Source: Peribacillus frigoritolerans (lineage in GTDB: Bacteria; Bacillota; Bacilli; Bacillales; DSM-1321). From it: a DNA stretch of 64,000 bases. How positions within the stretch are numbered: the first letter of the stretch is position 1; every line of letters starts with the position of its first letter. Both the position numbers and the translations under genes were made by a program. The stretch spans positions 1,724,501 to 1,788,500 of the forward strand of contig JAUPFL010000001.1 in NCBI GenBank assembly GCA_030562215.1, given 5' to 3'. Shown here piece by piece: positions 55,647-64,000 of the stretch. The notes under the pieces were generated by a model. It was not told the DNA's origin. It worked only from the letters and a program-made list of their open reading frames with translations, and did not search any database.

Positions 55647-56413
55647 ATGGAACCATTATTAAAAGTGGAAAATATAAAAAAACGTATGGTAAATCAAGCG
55701 CTGCTTATACAGCGTTGGAAAATATATCTTTTGACATCCATGCAGGGGAGTTTGTAGGGATCATGGGACCTTCTGGAGCGGGGAAATCGACGTTGCTCAA
55801 TATGTTGGCAACTATTGATTCGCCGACTGAAGGGAAAATTTATATGAATGATACGAGCATTCACGATATGAAAGGGGCTGACTTAACGGATTTCAGACGT
55901 GATAATCTTGGTTTCATCTTCCAGGATTACAATTTGCTAGACTCATTGACTGTGAAGGAAAATATATTATTACCGCTGGCGATTGCGAAAATTCCAGCGA
56001 AAGAAATTACTGCATTGGTGAATCGTATTGCTAAAGTATTCGGGATTGAAGATTTATTAGCTAAATATCCATACCAAATTTCCGGTGGGCAAAAGCAAAG
56101 AACAGCTGCAGCCAGAGCGCTTGTGACAGAGCCTGCATTGATCCTGGCAGATGAGCCAACAGGTGCACTTGATTCAAAATCAGCAACCGGTCTGCTGGAA
56201 AGCTTAAGTGAACTAAATGAAAATAATAATTCCACTATCATGTTGGTGACACATGATGCATATGCCGCAAGCTTCTGCCGGCGGATCATTTTCATCAAGG
56301 ATGGTACGCTTTCAACAGAAATTTATTGTCGTGGCCAGTCACGTAAAGCTTTTTTCCAAGAAATTATGGATGTCCTTGCAACAATTGGAGGTGAGGTAGA
56401 TGACGTTATTTAG
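55647..56413 (+). CDS. ABC transporter ATP-binding protein, BceA/YxdL type (one indel)
   Basis: Nucleotide-binding subunit, about 255 residues, of a peptide-antibiotic-type exporter. Walker A GPSGAGKST, Q-loop IFQDYN, signature ISGGQKQR, Walker B LILADEP and the H-loop VTHD are all present. The start is ATG 55647 with GAAGAGGTG upstream; a one-base break near 55680 separates the first 12 codons from the rest. The stop overlaps the permease start by 14 nt. With the BceB-like permease and a YxeA protein downstream it resembles the yxdLM-yxeA operon of B. subtilis, which answers to cationic peptides. Confidence 0.85.
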
Positions 56414-58317
56414 TCTGGCGAGAAAAAATATTGCCCGGAACCTTTCCCAATATTTTTTATATATCGCATCCATGGTGTTTAGCATTATCATCTACTTCAC
56501 ATTTGTAACATTAAAATATAGTGATGCAGTTGCAGAACAAACGGCTTCATCACAGAAATTAGATTCATTAATGAGTGGAGCGGCCGTCATCCTGATTTTT
56601 TTCGTTGCCATTTTTATTGCCTATTCCAATTCATTCTTCATGAAAAAACGTAAAAAAGAAGTGGCATTATATGCTTTGCTTGGCGTACGTAATCGCCAGA
56701 TTGGCTTTATGCTCTTCTTTGAAAACCTATTGCTAGGTTTGGTTTCATTGGTTGTGGGGATTTTACTTGGATTTCTTTGTTCAAAAGGGTTCATGACGAT
56801 CTTGATCTATTTAATGGGCTATGATGTCATCGCACCATTTACATTTTCGGGATCTGCAGCATTGAACACCTCTATCGTATTTCTTATTATTTTCTTGGTG
56901 ACATCATTCCAGGGCTATCGTTTAATTTACCAATTTAAACTAATTGATCTGTTCCATGCATCGAAAAAGGGGGAAGCGGCTCCGAAGCCATCTATGATTG
57001 TAGCCTTTCTGGGAATTTTCCTGATTGTCATGGGATATTGGTTGGCGATGCAAGATCTTTTTACTTCTAAAGTGTGGGAAAAAGTCGGCTTTTTGATGAC
57101 GGCACTCATTATTTTGACAACTGTAATTGCCGGTACATTTTTATTGTTTCATAGCGTGACAGGCTTTTTGTTAGCCGTTATTAAGAAAAATGAAAAATGG
57201 CTATGGAAAGGCCTGCATCTGATGACGGTCTCGCAATTGCTATATCGCATTCGGGGAATGCACGGACATTGACCGTAATTGCGGTGTTAAGTGCTACAAC
57301 GGTAACGGCCGGGGTGCGGTTTATGGTCTTTATTACAACGCGAATGACCAAGTCATGACCGTTGATCCTAATACCTTCATGTATCAGCAAACGGATGCAA
57401 AAAGCGATCATCAAGTCACCGCCGTATTGCCAGATACAAAGTATGATGAAAATGTCGAAGCACTATCCATCACATTTAATACGGAAGAACTTAGCAAGGG
57501 ATCAGCATTCGATAGCTCGGATAAAAGGATTTATACGGTTATTGACGAAAGAACATATAACAAATTGGCAGATGTACAAGGTAAGGACACATTGCTTGTG
57601 AATCATGGCAAAGCAGTCATTTTAGATATTGGATATGACAAAAGATTCTCACCTGAATACAAGGACAAGACGATCAGGACCGAAAACAACACGGCGATCA
57701 CATTCCAAAGCTTTAAAACACAAACAGTTTTAAATGCCAAAACAGCAGGCATTGCAGTGGTTGTATCTAATGAGCAATTTAAATCATTGCAAAAAGAAGG
57801 GGAAGCCCTGAACTATCGTGTTATCGGTGTTGATCAAGCCTCCGTGGATTTATCTGAAAAAATTGCAAAACAAATACCTGAAGAAGCTCTATTTTCCAGT
57901 GCCCCTCAAGATTTTCAAACAAGCATTGAAAGTGTAGGCTCATTGCTCTTTATCGGCAGTTTTCTTGGTCTGGTTTTTTTAGCGGCAACAGGCAGTATCA
58001 TTTACTTTAAAGTTCTGACGGAAGCTGAGGAAGATAAATCACAATACAATATGCTTCATAAAATGGGCGTTAACGCAAAAGAAATGCGGAAATCCATTGC
58101 ATCTCAAGTGTTTGTAATCTTTTTCGTTCCGCTGGCAGTGGGGCTGTTGCACAGTGCGGTTGCGTTAAAAGCCTTCTCGGGCTTATTGATGATGGACTTG
58201 GCAAAACCTGTGTTGATCTGGATGATCGCTTATACGGTTATTTACGGTCTGTATTATATCTTAACGGTAGCTTCCTATAATCGTATTATCACACAAAATA
58301 ATAAAACAGAAGGATGA
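56400..58317 (+). CDS. ABC transporter permease, BceB/YxdM type (two indels)
   Basis: About 640 residues. Four N-terminal helices are followed by further helices, a large extracellular domain of about 200 residues (57360-57930, starting MTVDPNTFMYQQ) and a last group of helices (LLFIGSFLGLVFLAATGSI). FtsX-like features are present: SFFMKKRKKEVALYALLGVR and its C-terminal partner NMLHKMGVNAKEM. Breaks lie near 57260 and 57320. This single-chain layout with one large external loop defines Bce-type modules that sense or remove cell-wall antibiotics such as bacitracin or defensins. The adjacent ATPase gene supplies the partner. Confidence 0.82.
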
Positions 58318-58322
58318 TCGTG

Positions 58323-58675
58323 ATGAAAAAATTTCTTATGATAGTTGGCATTTTGTTTATACTCGGAGCGGCAGGAGTATTCGCGCTTACTAAATTGGAC
58401 ATTAACCGAATGAATGCCGATAATTATTATTTGCAAATTACTGAGGATGGGGTGCAACATGAAACCAAGCTCGATGATGGTTCAGTGATGACTTACTATT
58501 CTTATAAACTTGACGCCAAAAATGCAGATGGTGAAATGATACCGCTTGAATTCACTGCACAAAAAATCTTCGAAAAGATGCTTACTTAAAGATGTACGTG
58601 AAAAATGGTGATGAAGTTTCGTCATATGATGAAGTGAAATTTGAGGATATTCCAAAAAAGGCACAACCAAAATAA
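58323..58675 (+). CDS. YxeA-family (DUF1093) exported protein (one indel)
   Basis: About 117 residues after repair of a break near 58570. It starts with a basic N-terminus and signal or anchor helix (KKFLMIVGILFILGAAGVFA) and continues with a strand-rich domain (ADNYYLQITEDG, YYSYKLDAKNADGEMIPLEF) and the tail YLKMYVKNGDEVSSYDEV. YxeA proteins accompany Bce-type transporters; their function is not known. ATG 58323 has AGAAGG 9 nt upstream; the ATG at 58314 lies in that site. A GGGCTGTC/GACAGCCC hairpin at 58683-58720 ends the operon. Confidence 0.75.
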
Positions 58676-58682
58676 ATAGGAA

Positions 58683-58722
58683 AGAGGGCTGTCTGCATGT
58701 TGTGGACAGCCCTTTCTTTGTA
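58683..58722 (+). terminator. Rho-independent terminator
   Basis: AGGGCTGTC pairs with GACAGCCCT around an 11-nt loop and leads into a T-rich tail. It lies between the convergent transporter operon and the kinase gene and may serve both. Confidence 0.8.
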
Positions 58723-58731
58723 AGGAAAAAA

Positions 58732-60120
58732 TTATAAAAGTATTCTAATGGTTGTTCCCTTATTTTCAATGCTAGTCAAATCCAGTTTACCTTTATGAGC
58801 CAGAATAATGTCCCTTGCAATGGCCATTCCTAAGCCGGTCCCATGTGTACTGGCAGTATTCGTACCTCGATAGTAGCGTTCAAAAACCTGTTCCAAATCT
58901 TTGGAGGGAATACCGCGGCCATTATCGGCAATGGTAATTTGGGTATGAAGTTCTGATTGTAGATGAATATCATCAATTTGTATTTTCAAGACGACATTTT
59001 CATCATTATGTACGAGCGCATTGTAGATAAAGTTAAAAATCGCCCGTTTCAGTAAATTTCTATCGACTTTATGTATTGCCTTGTCCACATTTGCATCAAA
59101 TTCAACCTGTCGATCACCAAATTGTGAATCATTTAAGAGCTCGATCGTCATTTCTCTTATAAACCCAACGATTTCAACATCTTCAAATTGCAATGGAAGT
59201 CGTTGGTTGCGTAAACGCATCGTTAAATTGAGGTCATCCAACAAATCTTTCATATATACGGACTGTCTATTAATAATGGATGTAAACTCATACAATTCTT
59301 GTGGTGTTAATTCAGTGGCATTGTCTTTCATCAATTCTGTATAACCATGGATCGAAGCAAGTGGTGTCTTCATGTCATGAGAAACATTGCTAATCCATTC
59401 CTCACGCATTTGGTCGAGTTGATCACGTTCTTTTTCATACTGATCTAACTTTACCGATAGTTCATTCATATTGTGAAATACATCTTCATATACGCCTTTT
59501 GGTATACTCATCTTTTTAAAACGTCTTTCACGAAGCTGCTGAATTCCTTCTATTAAAGTGTTAAGTGGTGTCGTTAATCTTTTACCAAATAATAGTCCAA
59601 TGACTAGGGCAATAATAATATCCACGGTTAAAAACAGTAAAAGTATGATGTTGATATACTTTAAAATGTGAACATAATTATAGGACAGTACATATCGGCC
59701 TATTCCTCGATCTTTAACCCCTACAAAATAGCTGAAATCATGAGCTTCGCCGGCAAAAACAGTAGTCTCTGCATCGATTTCTTTATACTTATACATTTGG
59801 ACGATTTCAACAGGGGAATATACGGTTTGCAATTTTTGAGGTGTGTAATAGGCTGCGACTTGTTCACCCTTATCATTCAAAAATTGTATCCAGGCGTTTG
59901 TGTTCCGCAGTTTTTCCAGTCCTTCTTCATTTACCATTGGTTTGTCATCAATTAGTTCTACATATTGTGAAAAAGATCGGCTAAAGTTTTCCGCAGATTC
60001 CTCTTCCGTGTCGAAATGAACAAAGAGTAAGCATAAAAGTAAAATTGTATTTACGATTCCCACGATTACAACAATTGTCACAACGGATCCTAAAAAGCGC
60101 CGTGTCAATTTCCACTTCAT
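58732..60120 (-). CDS. Sensor histidine kinase
   Basis: 462 residues, frame intact. Helix 1 at about residues 10-33, an extracellular sensing domain to about 150, helix 2 at about 150-180, a HAMP linker (GKRLTTPLNTLIEGIQQLRE), HisKA with the phosphorylated His in NVSHDMKTPLASIHGY, and HATPase motifs NALVHND, IADNGRGI and GTGLGMAIA. The large external domain separates it from BceS/YxdK intramembrane kinases that normally partner Bce transporters. It overlaps the regulator stop by 4 nt. It is convergent with the Bce-like operon, so regulation of that operon is plausible but not shown. Confidence 0.88.
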   Translation of the reverse strand: MKWKLTRRFLGSVVTIVVIVGIVNTILLLCLLFVHFDTEEESAENFSRSFSQYVELIDDKPMVNEEGLEKLRNTNAWIQFLNDKGEQVAAYYTPQKLQTVYSPVEIVQMYKYKEIDAETTVFAGEAHDFSYFVGVKDRGIGRYVLSYNYVHILKYINIILLLFLTVDIIIALVIGLLFGKRLTTPLNTLIEGIQQLRERRFKKMSIPKGVYEDVFHNMNELSVKLDQYEKERDQLDQMREEWISNVSHDMKTPLASIHGYTELMKDNATELTPQELYEFTSIINRQSVYMKDLLDDLNLTMRLRNQRLPLQFEDVEIVGFIREMTIELLNDSQFGDRQVEFDANVDKAIHKVDRNLLKRAIFNFIYNALVHNDENVVLKIQIDDIHLQSELHTQITIADNGRGIPSKDLEQVFERYYRGTNTASTHGTGLGMAIARDIILAHKGKLDLTSIENKGTTIRILL

Positions 60121-60827
60121 CTTGTTTCACCCTTGGTCTGTAATTTATAACCAAGCCCTTTAACGGTTATTAAAAAAGAAGGCTTTGAAGGATCTGCCTC
60201 GATTTTTTCGCGTAAACGGCGAATATGAACCATCACTGTATTATCAGAGCCAAAGAAATCATCGCCCCACACATGTTCAAACAAAGTTTCCTTGCTCAAG
60301 ATCTGATTCGGATGATGCATAAAACAGCTCATCAGACCGATTTCTTTAGCTGTGAGCTCAAGCGTTTTGCCATCCTTTTTCACTTCATTTTCATTTGAAC
60401 TAAGCTCAAATGGCCCAATTTGCAATTCTTTCGGTGAGGTTTTTTCCTCTGTATAGCCCGCCCGCCTAAGCTGCGCCTTTACCCGATAGGCCACTTCTTT
60501 CGGACTGAATGGTTTGGTAATATAATCATCCCCGCCAATCGCCAACCCTAAAAGCTTATCAATTTCCTCATCCTTTGCCGACAAAAATAAAATGGGCACA
60601 TTCGACACTTCACGAATTTGCTTGCATAAATCATAGCCTTCACCATCTGGCAGCATGATATCCAGCAAGACTAGTGATGGATCGAACTTCTGAAACTTTG
60701 CCCACCCATCCGCAATCGTTCCCGCCGTAATAATATTCGGGATACCTTCTTTATGTAAAACTGTCTCCATGAGACGTGCCAAATCTTCTTCATCGTCAAT
60801 AATTAAAATCCACTGATCATTAGACAT
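60117..60827 (-). CDS. OmpR-family response regulator
   Basis: 236 residues, frame intact. The receiver has the acidic pair DD at 11-12, the phosphorylated Asp56 in LVLLDIMLPDGEG and the KP of YITKPFSPKE; the C-terminal winged helix shows ELTAKEIGLMSCFMHHPNQI and SDNTVMVHIRRLREKIE. The start is ATG 60827, with GGGAGGTAG upstream; an ATG 15 nt earlier overlaps that site. It forms a two-gene operon with the sensor kinase. The last 350 nt before it (60828-61175) hold its promoter and that of the divergent transporter gene, with nothing else seen. Confidence 0.88.
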   Translation of the reverse strand: MSNDQWILIIDDEEDLARLMETVLHKEGIPNIITAGTIADGWAKFQKFDPSLVLLDIMLPDGEGYDLCKQIREVSNVPILFLSAKDEEIDKLLGLAIGGDDYITKPFSPKEVAYRVKAQLRRAGYTEEKTSPKELQIGPFELSSNENEVKKDGKTLELTAKEIGLMSCFMHHPNQILSKETLFEHVWGDDFFGSDNTVMVHIRRLREKIEADPSKPSFLITVKGLGYKLQTKGETR

Positions 60828-61175
60828 TCTTCTACCTCCCAAACATCAATCATACCCTACAGTATAGAGTACCCCTTAAGAAAAAATAAGGGGAGGAAAA
60901 GATTTTTAACGAACTCATGCCACTGATTTCACGAAACACAGTGAAAAAAGAAAGTGCCATTACATGAGAAATGACTGTAGAGTTCAGGATTTTGATGCCC
61001 GGTCCTTATTTATTTAAGGGAGTTTCTGAAAGAAGGTCGTGCTTCATACTGATTTGGTAAAGGTTGTATGATAAACTGTTTAAAGTATTGCCAGGTAGAT
61101 TATGCTAAGTAATGGGATTCAGGAATTCGTTCCAATGTACGCAGCGAATGTGGAGAATAAAAGGAGAAAAATATA
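60828..61175. other. Divergent promoter region
   Basis: Lies between the response-regulator gene and the transporter gene, which are divergent. No small gene, hairpin or clear operator was recognised in it. Confidence 0.4.
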
Positions 61176-62350
61176 ATGGAAACAAAAAAGGTGTTACCCG
61201 TACTTTTTTAGTGATGTTTTTAGTCATGGTCGGATTTGGGATCATCATTCCCGTCATTCCGTTCCTTGCTGAAAGGGTTGGCGGCAGTCCTACAGAGCTT
61301 GGCCTTTTAATGGCTGTTTATTCACTGATGCAATTATTTTTTGCCCCGATGTGGGGACGTATATCTGACCGGATAGGACGTAAGCCTGTCATGATTATCG
61401 GGATTGCTGGACTGGCACTTTCATTTTTCATCCAGGCTTCGGCAGATTCCTTATGGGTATTATTTGTAGCCAGAATCATTGGCGGGATTTTGTCATCGGC
61501 TAACATGCCAACCGCAATGGCATATGTGGCTGACATCACGACGCCGGAAGATCGGGGAAAAGGGATGGGAATCATCGGGGCCGCCACAGGGCTTGGATTC
61601 ATCTTTGGACCGGCGATTGGCGGGGTATTCTCCAAATCAAGTTTGAACTTACCGTTTTACATTGCGGGAATATCCTCTTTGATTACTTTATTCTTAGTGA
61701 TTGCGATACTGAAGGAATCACATACAGTAGAGAAGAGGGCCCAACAGTCAAAAAATAAAGAGTCCATTTGGAAAGCCTTTAGAGGGCCTCTTAAAACCAT
61801 GTTCTTCCTGCAAATGATCGTCACCCTTTCAATGGCAGGACTTGAAACGACTTTCGCCTATTTTGCAGCCAAAAAGGCTGATATAAGTCTTGTACAATTA
61901 GGCTATATCTTTATGATCATGGGGTTTGGCAGTGCGATCGTTCAAGGTGGATTAGTGGGTAGGATGACAAAGAAATATGGGGAAGGAGCGGTCATCCGAA
62001 TGGGAATCATCGTCTCGGCAGTTGGTTTCATTCTCATCCTGTTTTCTTCCGGGTTCTTGACATCGGCAGTCTTCCTGACTATTTTCGGAGTGGGTAATGG
62101 GTTCATCCGGCCGGCCATTTCGGCACTGCTGACCAAAAGTTCCATGACGGGCCATGGCAGTGTCACGGGACTGCTATCTTCCTTCGACTCATTCGGCAGG
62201 ATTGCGGGTCCTCCGCTCGGCGGTTGGTTATTTTCGATTTCGATTGATTTACCATTTATATCGGGCGCGATCCTTTCCGTTTTTGCCTTGATTCTTTTTC
62301 AGTTATACCATGCACGGACACAGACTAAACAGGTCCAAGCAACTCATTAA
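61176..62350 (+). CDS. MFS drug-efflux-type transporter (one indel at the start)
   Basis: A 12-helix proton-linked exporter of about 391 residues. The loop 2-3 motif GRISDRIGRKPVM, helix-5 motif C GAATGLGFIFGPAIGG and the second-half motif GRMTKKYG place it with Bmr/TetA/YttB-like 12-TM multidrug or tetracycline exporters. The best start is ATG 61176 behind AAGGAG, which needs one extra A in the A run at about 61184 to join the main frame; the in-frame ATG at 61112 has no ribosome site. The substrate cannot be told from sequence. Two hairpins follow the stop. Confidence 0.78.
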
Positions 62351-62366
62351 GTTGATGATGGGCAAA

Positions 62367-62424
62367 AACCCCCATTCTAAAAATGGGGGGATGCGAGCGG
62401 TGCTTGAAATAGCACCGTTTTTTT
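62367..62424 (+). terminator. Two hairpins between convergent genes
   Basis: CCCCCATT/AATGGGGG at about 62369-62390, then CGGTGC (62398-62403)/GCACCG (62412-62417) followed by seven T. The second is a good terminator for the transporter gene and overlaps the end of the convergent ABC gene. Confidence 0.8.
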
Positions 62425-63158
62425 ATTGAATCATATTGAGGAATTTTCGTGTACGCGCTTCTTTAGGGTTTGTGAAAATCTGCTCGGGTGCACCCCGCTC
62501 GATTATTTTTCCTTCATCCATGAAAATGACTTCATCGGCGACTTCACGGGCGAAACGCATTTCATGGGTCACCACGATCATTGTCATGCCCTCTTCTTTC
62601 GCCAGGTCTTTCATGACCTGCAGGACGTCTCCGACTAGTTCGGGATCCAAAGCGGAAGTGGGTTCATCGAATAGCATGACCTTAGGCTCCATGGCCAGGG
62701 CCCTTGCAATTCCGACCCGTTGCTGCTGTCCGCCGGACAATTGAAACGGATAAAAATCGATTTTTTCACCTAAGCCCACTTTTGTAAGCAGGGCAGCAGC
62801 CGTTTCTTTCGCTTGATGTTTGGCGATGTTTTTTACAATGATGGGGCCTTCCATTACATTTTCCAAAGCTGTTTTGTGGGGGAAGAGGTTATAGCTTTGG
62901 AAAACCATCCCTGTCAAACTGCGAAAAGAAGTAATCGAATTTTTCTAACCGGTTTTTGAAGTCCATTACCGTTTCATCGATTTCAATCGTCCCGTCCGTT
63001 GGTACCTCAAGGAGATTCAAACACCGAAGAAAGGTTGTTTTACCTGAACCCGAAGGACCGATCAATACAATGACTTTCCCTTGCTCAACTTCCAAATCGA
63101 TGCCCTTTAATACTTCAAGGTCACCAAACGATTTATGAAGATTCTTAATGTTGATCAT
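62423..63158 (-). CDS. Polar amino-acid ABC transporter ATP-binding protein (one indel)
   Basis: About 244 residues after repair of a break near 62905. Walker [11 protein letters not shown]-loop [10 protein letters not shown], signature LSGGQQQR, Walker [13 protein letters not shown] and switch VTHEM are all present, with the GlnQ/TcyN-type sequence around the Q-loop. It supplies energy for the permease encoded 30 nt upstream on the same strand. Both belong to an uptake system for a polar amino acid such as glutamine, arginine or cystine; which one cannot be told. Confidence 0.88.
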
Positions 63159-63187
63159 TTTAAAATCCCCTTTAACTACTGCGGTTC

Positions 63188-64000
63188 TTATTTTGCTACA
63201 TAACGATTAAGTCTGTCCTCTAAACTTCCTTGAATGAAAGATAGAATGGTGCACAAAATCCAATATAAAGCAGCTGCTTCCATGTAAAGTAGTAGAAATT
63301 CATAGTTTTTTGCAGCGATTTCCTGGGCTTTACGGAATAATTCCGTTACAAGAATGAGTGATGCAAGCGATGTATCTTTTAAAAGGCTAATGAACGTATT
63401 GGATAATGGGGGAATGGATACCCGAGCTGCCTGCGGCAAAATGATGCGCTTTAAAGCTTGGGTATATGACATCCCGATTGAATAGCCTGCTTCCCATTGC
63501 CCTTTTGGTATGGATAAAATGGCCGCTCGTATAATTTCAGATGCGTATGCTCCAACACTTAGTGAGAATCCGATAATAGCCGATATGAAAGGATCGATGG
63601 TTACACCTAAATTTGGAAGTCCATAGAAAATGATAAATAATTGCACAAGTAATGGTGTCCCGCGGATGATTGACACATATACTCGCGCAATTATTTGAAG
63701 TATCCTCATGGAAGATAATCTAGCCAATGCTGTGAGTACAGCAAGAATAAGGCCGAGAACAAATGAAATTAGTGTTAGTGGAATCGTATATTGAATAGCT
63801 CCCTCTATCATCGGATAGAGGGAGGTTTGAGCGATGGAAACAAGCTGGCCCATACGCTCGGGGTCGGCGAAAATATTACTTAGAGAAACATCTTCACCAA
63901 ACCATTTATCCGAGATTTTCGCGTACGTGCCGTCTTCTTTCATTGCTTTAAGTGCTTTGTTTACTTCTTCCACTAATTTACCGCTGTCTTTTCTGAACAT
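63188..64000 (-). CDS. Amino-acid ABC transporter, substrate-binding domain fused to permease (5' end outside the window)
   Basis: The 270 residues visible are the C-terminal part of a larger protein that continues past the right edge. Residues 1-36 ([27 protein letters not shown]) are the last helices of a periplasmic-binding-protein fold. The rest is a permease with about five helices and the HAAA/EAA coupling motif [33 protein letters not shown] is the typical PBP-linked inner-membrane motif. Fusion of binding and permease domains in one chain is known in GlnP-type systems of Firmicutes. The final CAT at 63998-64000 reads as ATG but is probably an internal methionine. Confidence 0.85.
   Translation of the reverse strand: MFRKDSGKLVEEVNKALKAMKEDGTYAKISDKWFGEDVSLSNIFADPERMGQLVSIAQTSLYPMIEGAIQYTIPLTLISFVLGLILAVLTALARLSSMRILQIIARVYVSIIRGTPLLVQLFIIFYGLPNLGVTIDPFISAIIGFSLSVGAYASEIIRAAILSIPKGQWEAGYSIGMSYTQALKRIILPQAARVSIPPLSNTFISLLKDTSLASLILVTELFRKAQEIAAKNYEFLLLYMEAAALYWILCTILSFIQGSLEDRLNRYVAK

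Noticed and set aside
61942..62166. Minus-strand frames across the MFS gene
   Set aside because: Shadow frames opposite a well-supported transporter gene.

Overview
The window looks like a low-GC Gram-positive chromosome of the Bacillaceae, most like the Peribacillus / 'Bacillus simplex' group. Reasons: strong GGAGG-type ribosome sites, frequent TTG starts, many Bacillus-type families (CBO0543, SinI-like, YxeA, DUF3817, SAR2788 toxin) and a reductase-ended NRPS cluster. The species call is inference. Single-base indels interrupt most long genes, including ordinary transporters and kinases. This looks mainly like draft-sequence error rather than gene decay, so interrupted genes are given here as single spans with approximate break points. 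No rRNA, tRNA or CRISPR array was seen.

Region 1 (1-25.9 kb) is a complete NRPS cluster: Sfp-type PPTase, a membrane protein, NRPS genes (about 1.7-24.95 kb) and a type II thioesterase, ended by a double hairpin. Six condensation domains imply a heptapeptide, but only five adenylation domains are present. Modules 3 and 5 are C-PCP units without an A domain, each followed by a second carrier or carrier-like domain. Modules 2, 4 and 6 carry epimerases, so D and L residues alternate. The last module ends in an NAD(P)H thioester reductase, so the product should leave as an aldehyde (able to close as a cyclic imine, as in koranimine) or an alcohol. A1 has the threonine code; A2 looks leucine-like and A5 valine-like. 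A Fur-box-like site overlaps a candidate promoter upstream.

Region 2 (26-40 kb) is mixed accessory DNA: a YhfA/GntP-like permease, a CBO0543 membrane protein, two decayed copies of an amidase/LysM/PG-binding endolysin, an IS3-family remnant fused to the second copy, small peptides, a SinI-like anti-repressor, a two-component system (7TM hybrid kinase plus SARP-type regulator), a structured noncoding element and a FAD-dependent oxidoreductase.

Region 3 (40.1-51.9 kb) is the most striking part: what appears to be a bacterial microcompartment locus for 2-aminoethylphosphonate. It encodes an MHS-family importer, PhnW transaminase, DeoR regulator, MgtC-like protein, saccharopine-dehydrogenase-like oxidoreductase, PhnX phosphonatase, a BMC-H shell protein with a C-terminal extension, acylating aldehyde dehydrogenase, a second BMC-H, PduL phosphotransacylase, an unknown protein with an encapsulation-peptide-like N-terminus, a BMC-P vertex protein and a GntR/UTRA regulator. 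Read as a pathway: aminoethylphosphonate -> phosphonoacetaldehyde -> acetaldehyde + phosphate -> acetyl-CoA -> acetyl-phosphate, with the volatile aldehyde steps plausibly kept inside a protein shell.

Region 4 (52-64 kb) holds a SAR2788-type toxin with a neighbour that may be its immunity gene (both broken), a C45-type acylase/hydrolase, a DUF3817 protein, a BceAB-like ABC transporter with YxeA next to a convergent two-component system, an MFS drug-efflux-type transporter, and a polar amino-acid ABC transporter whose permease is fused to a substrate-binding domain and runs off the right edge.
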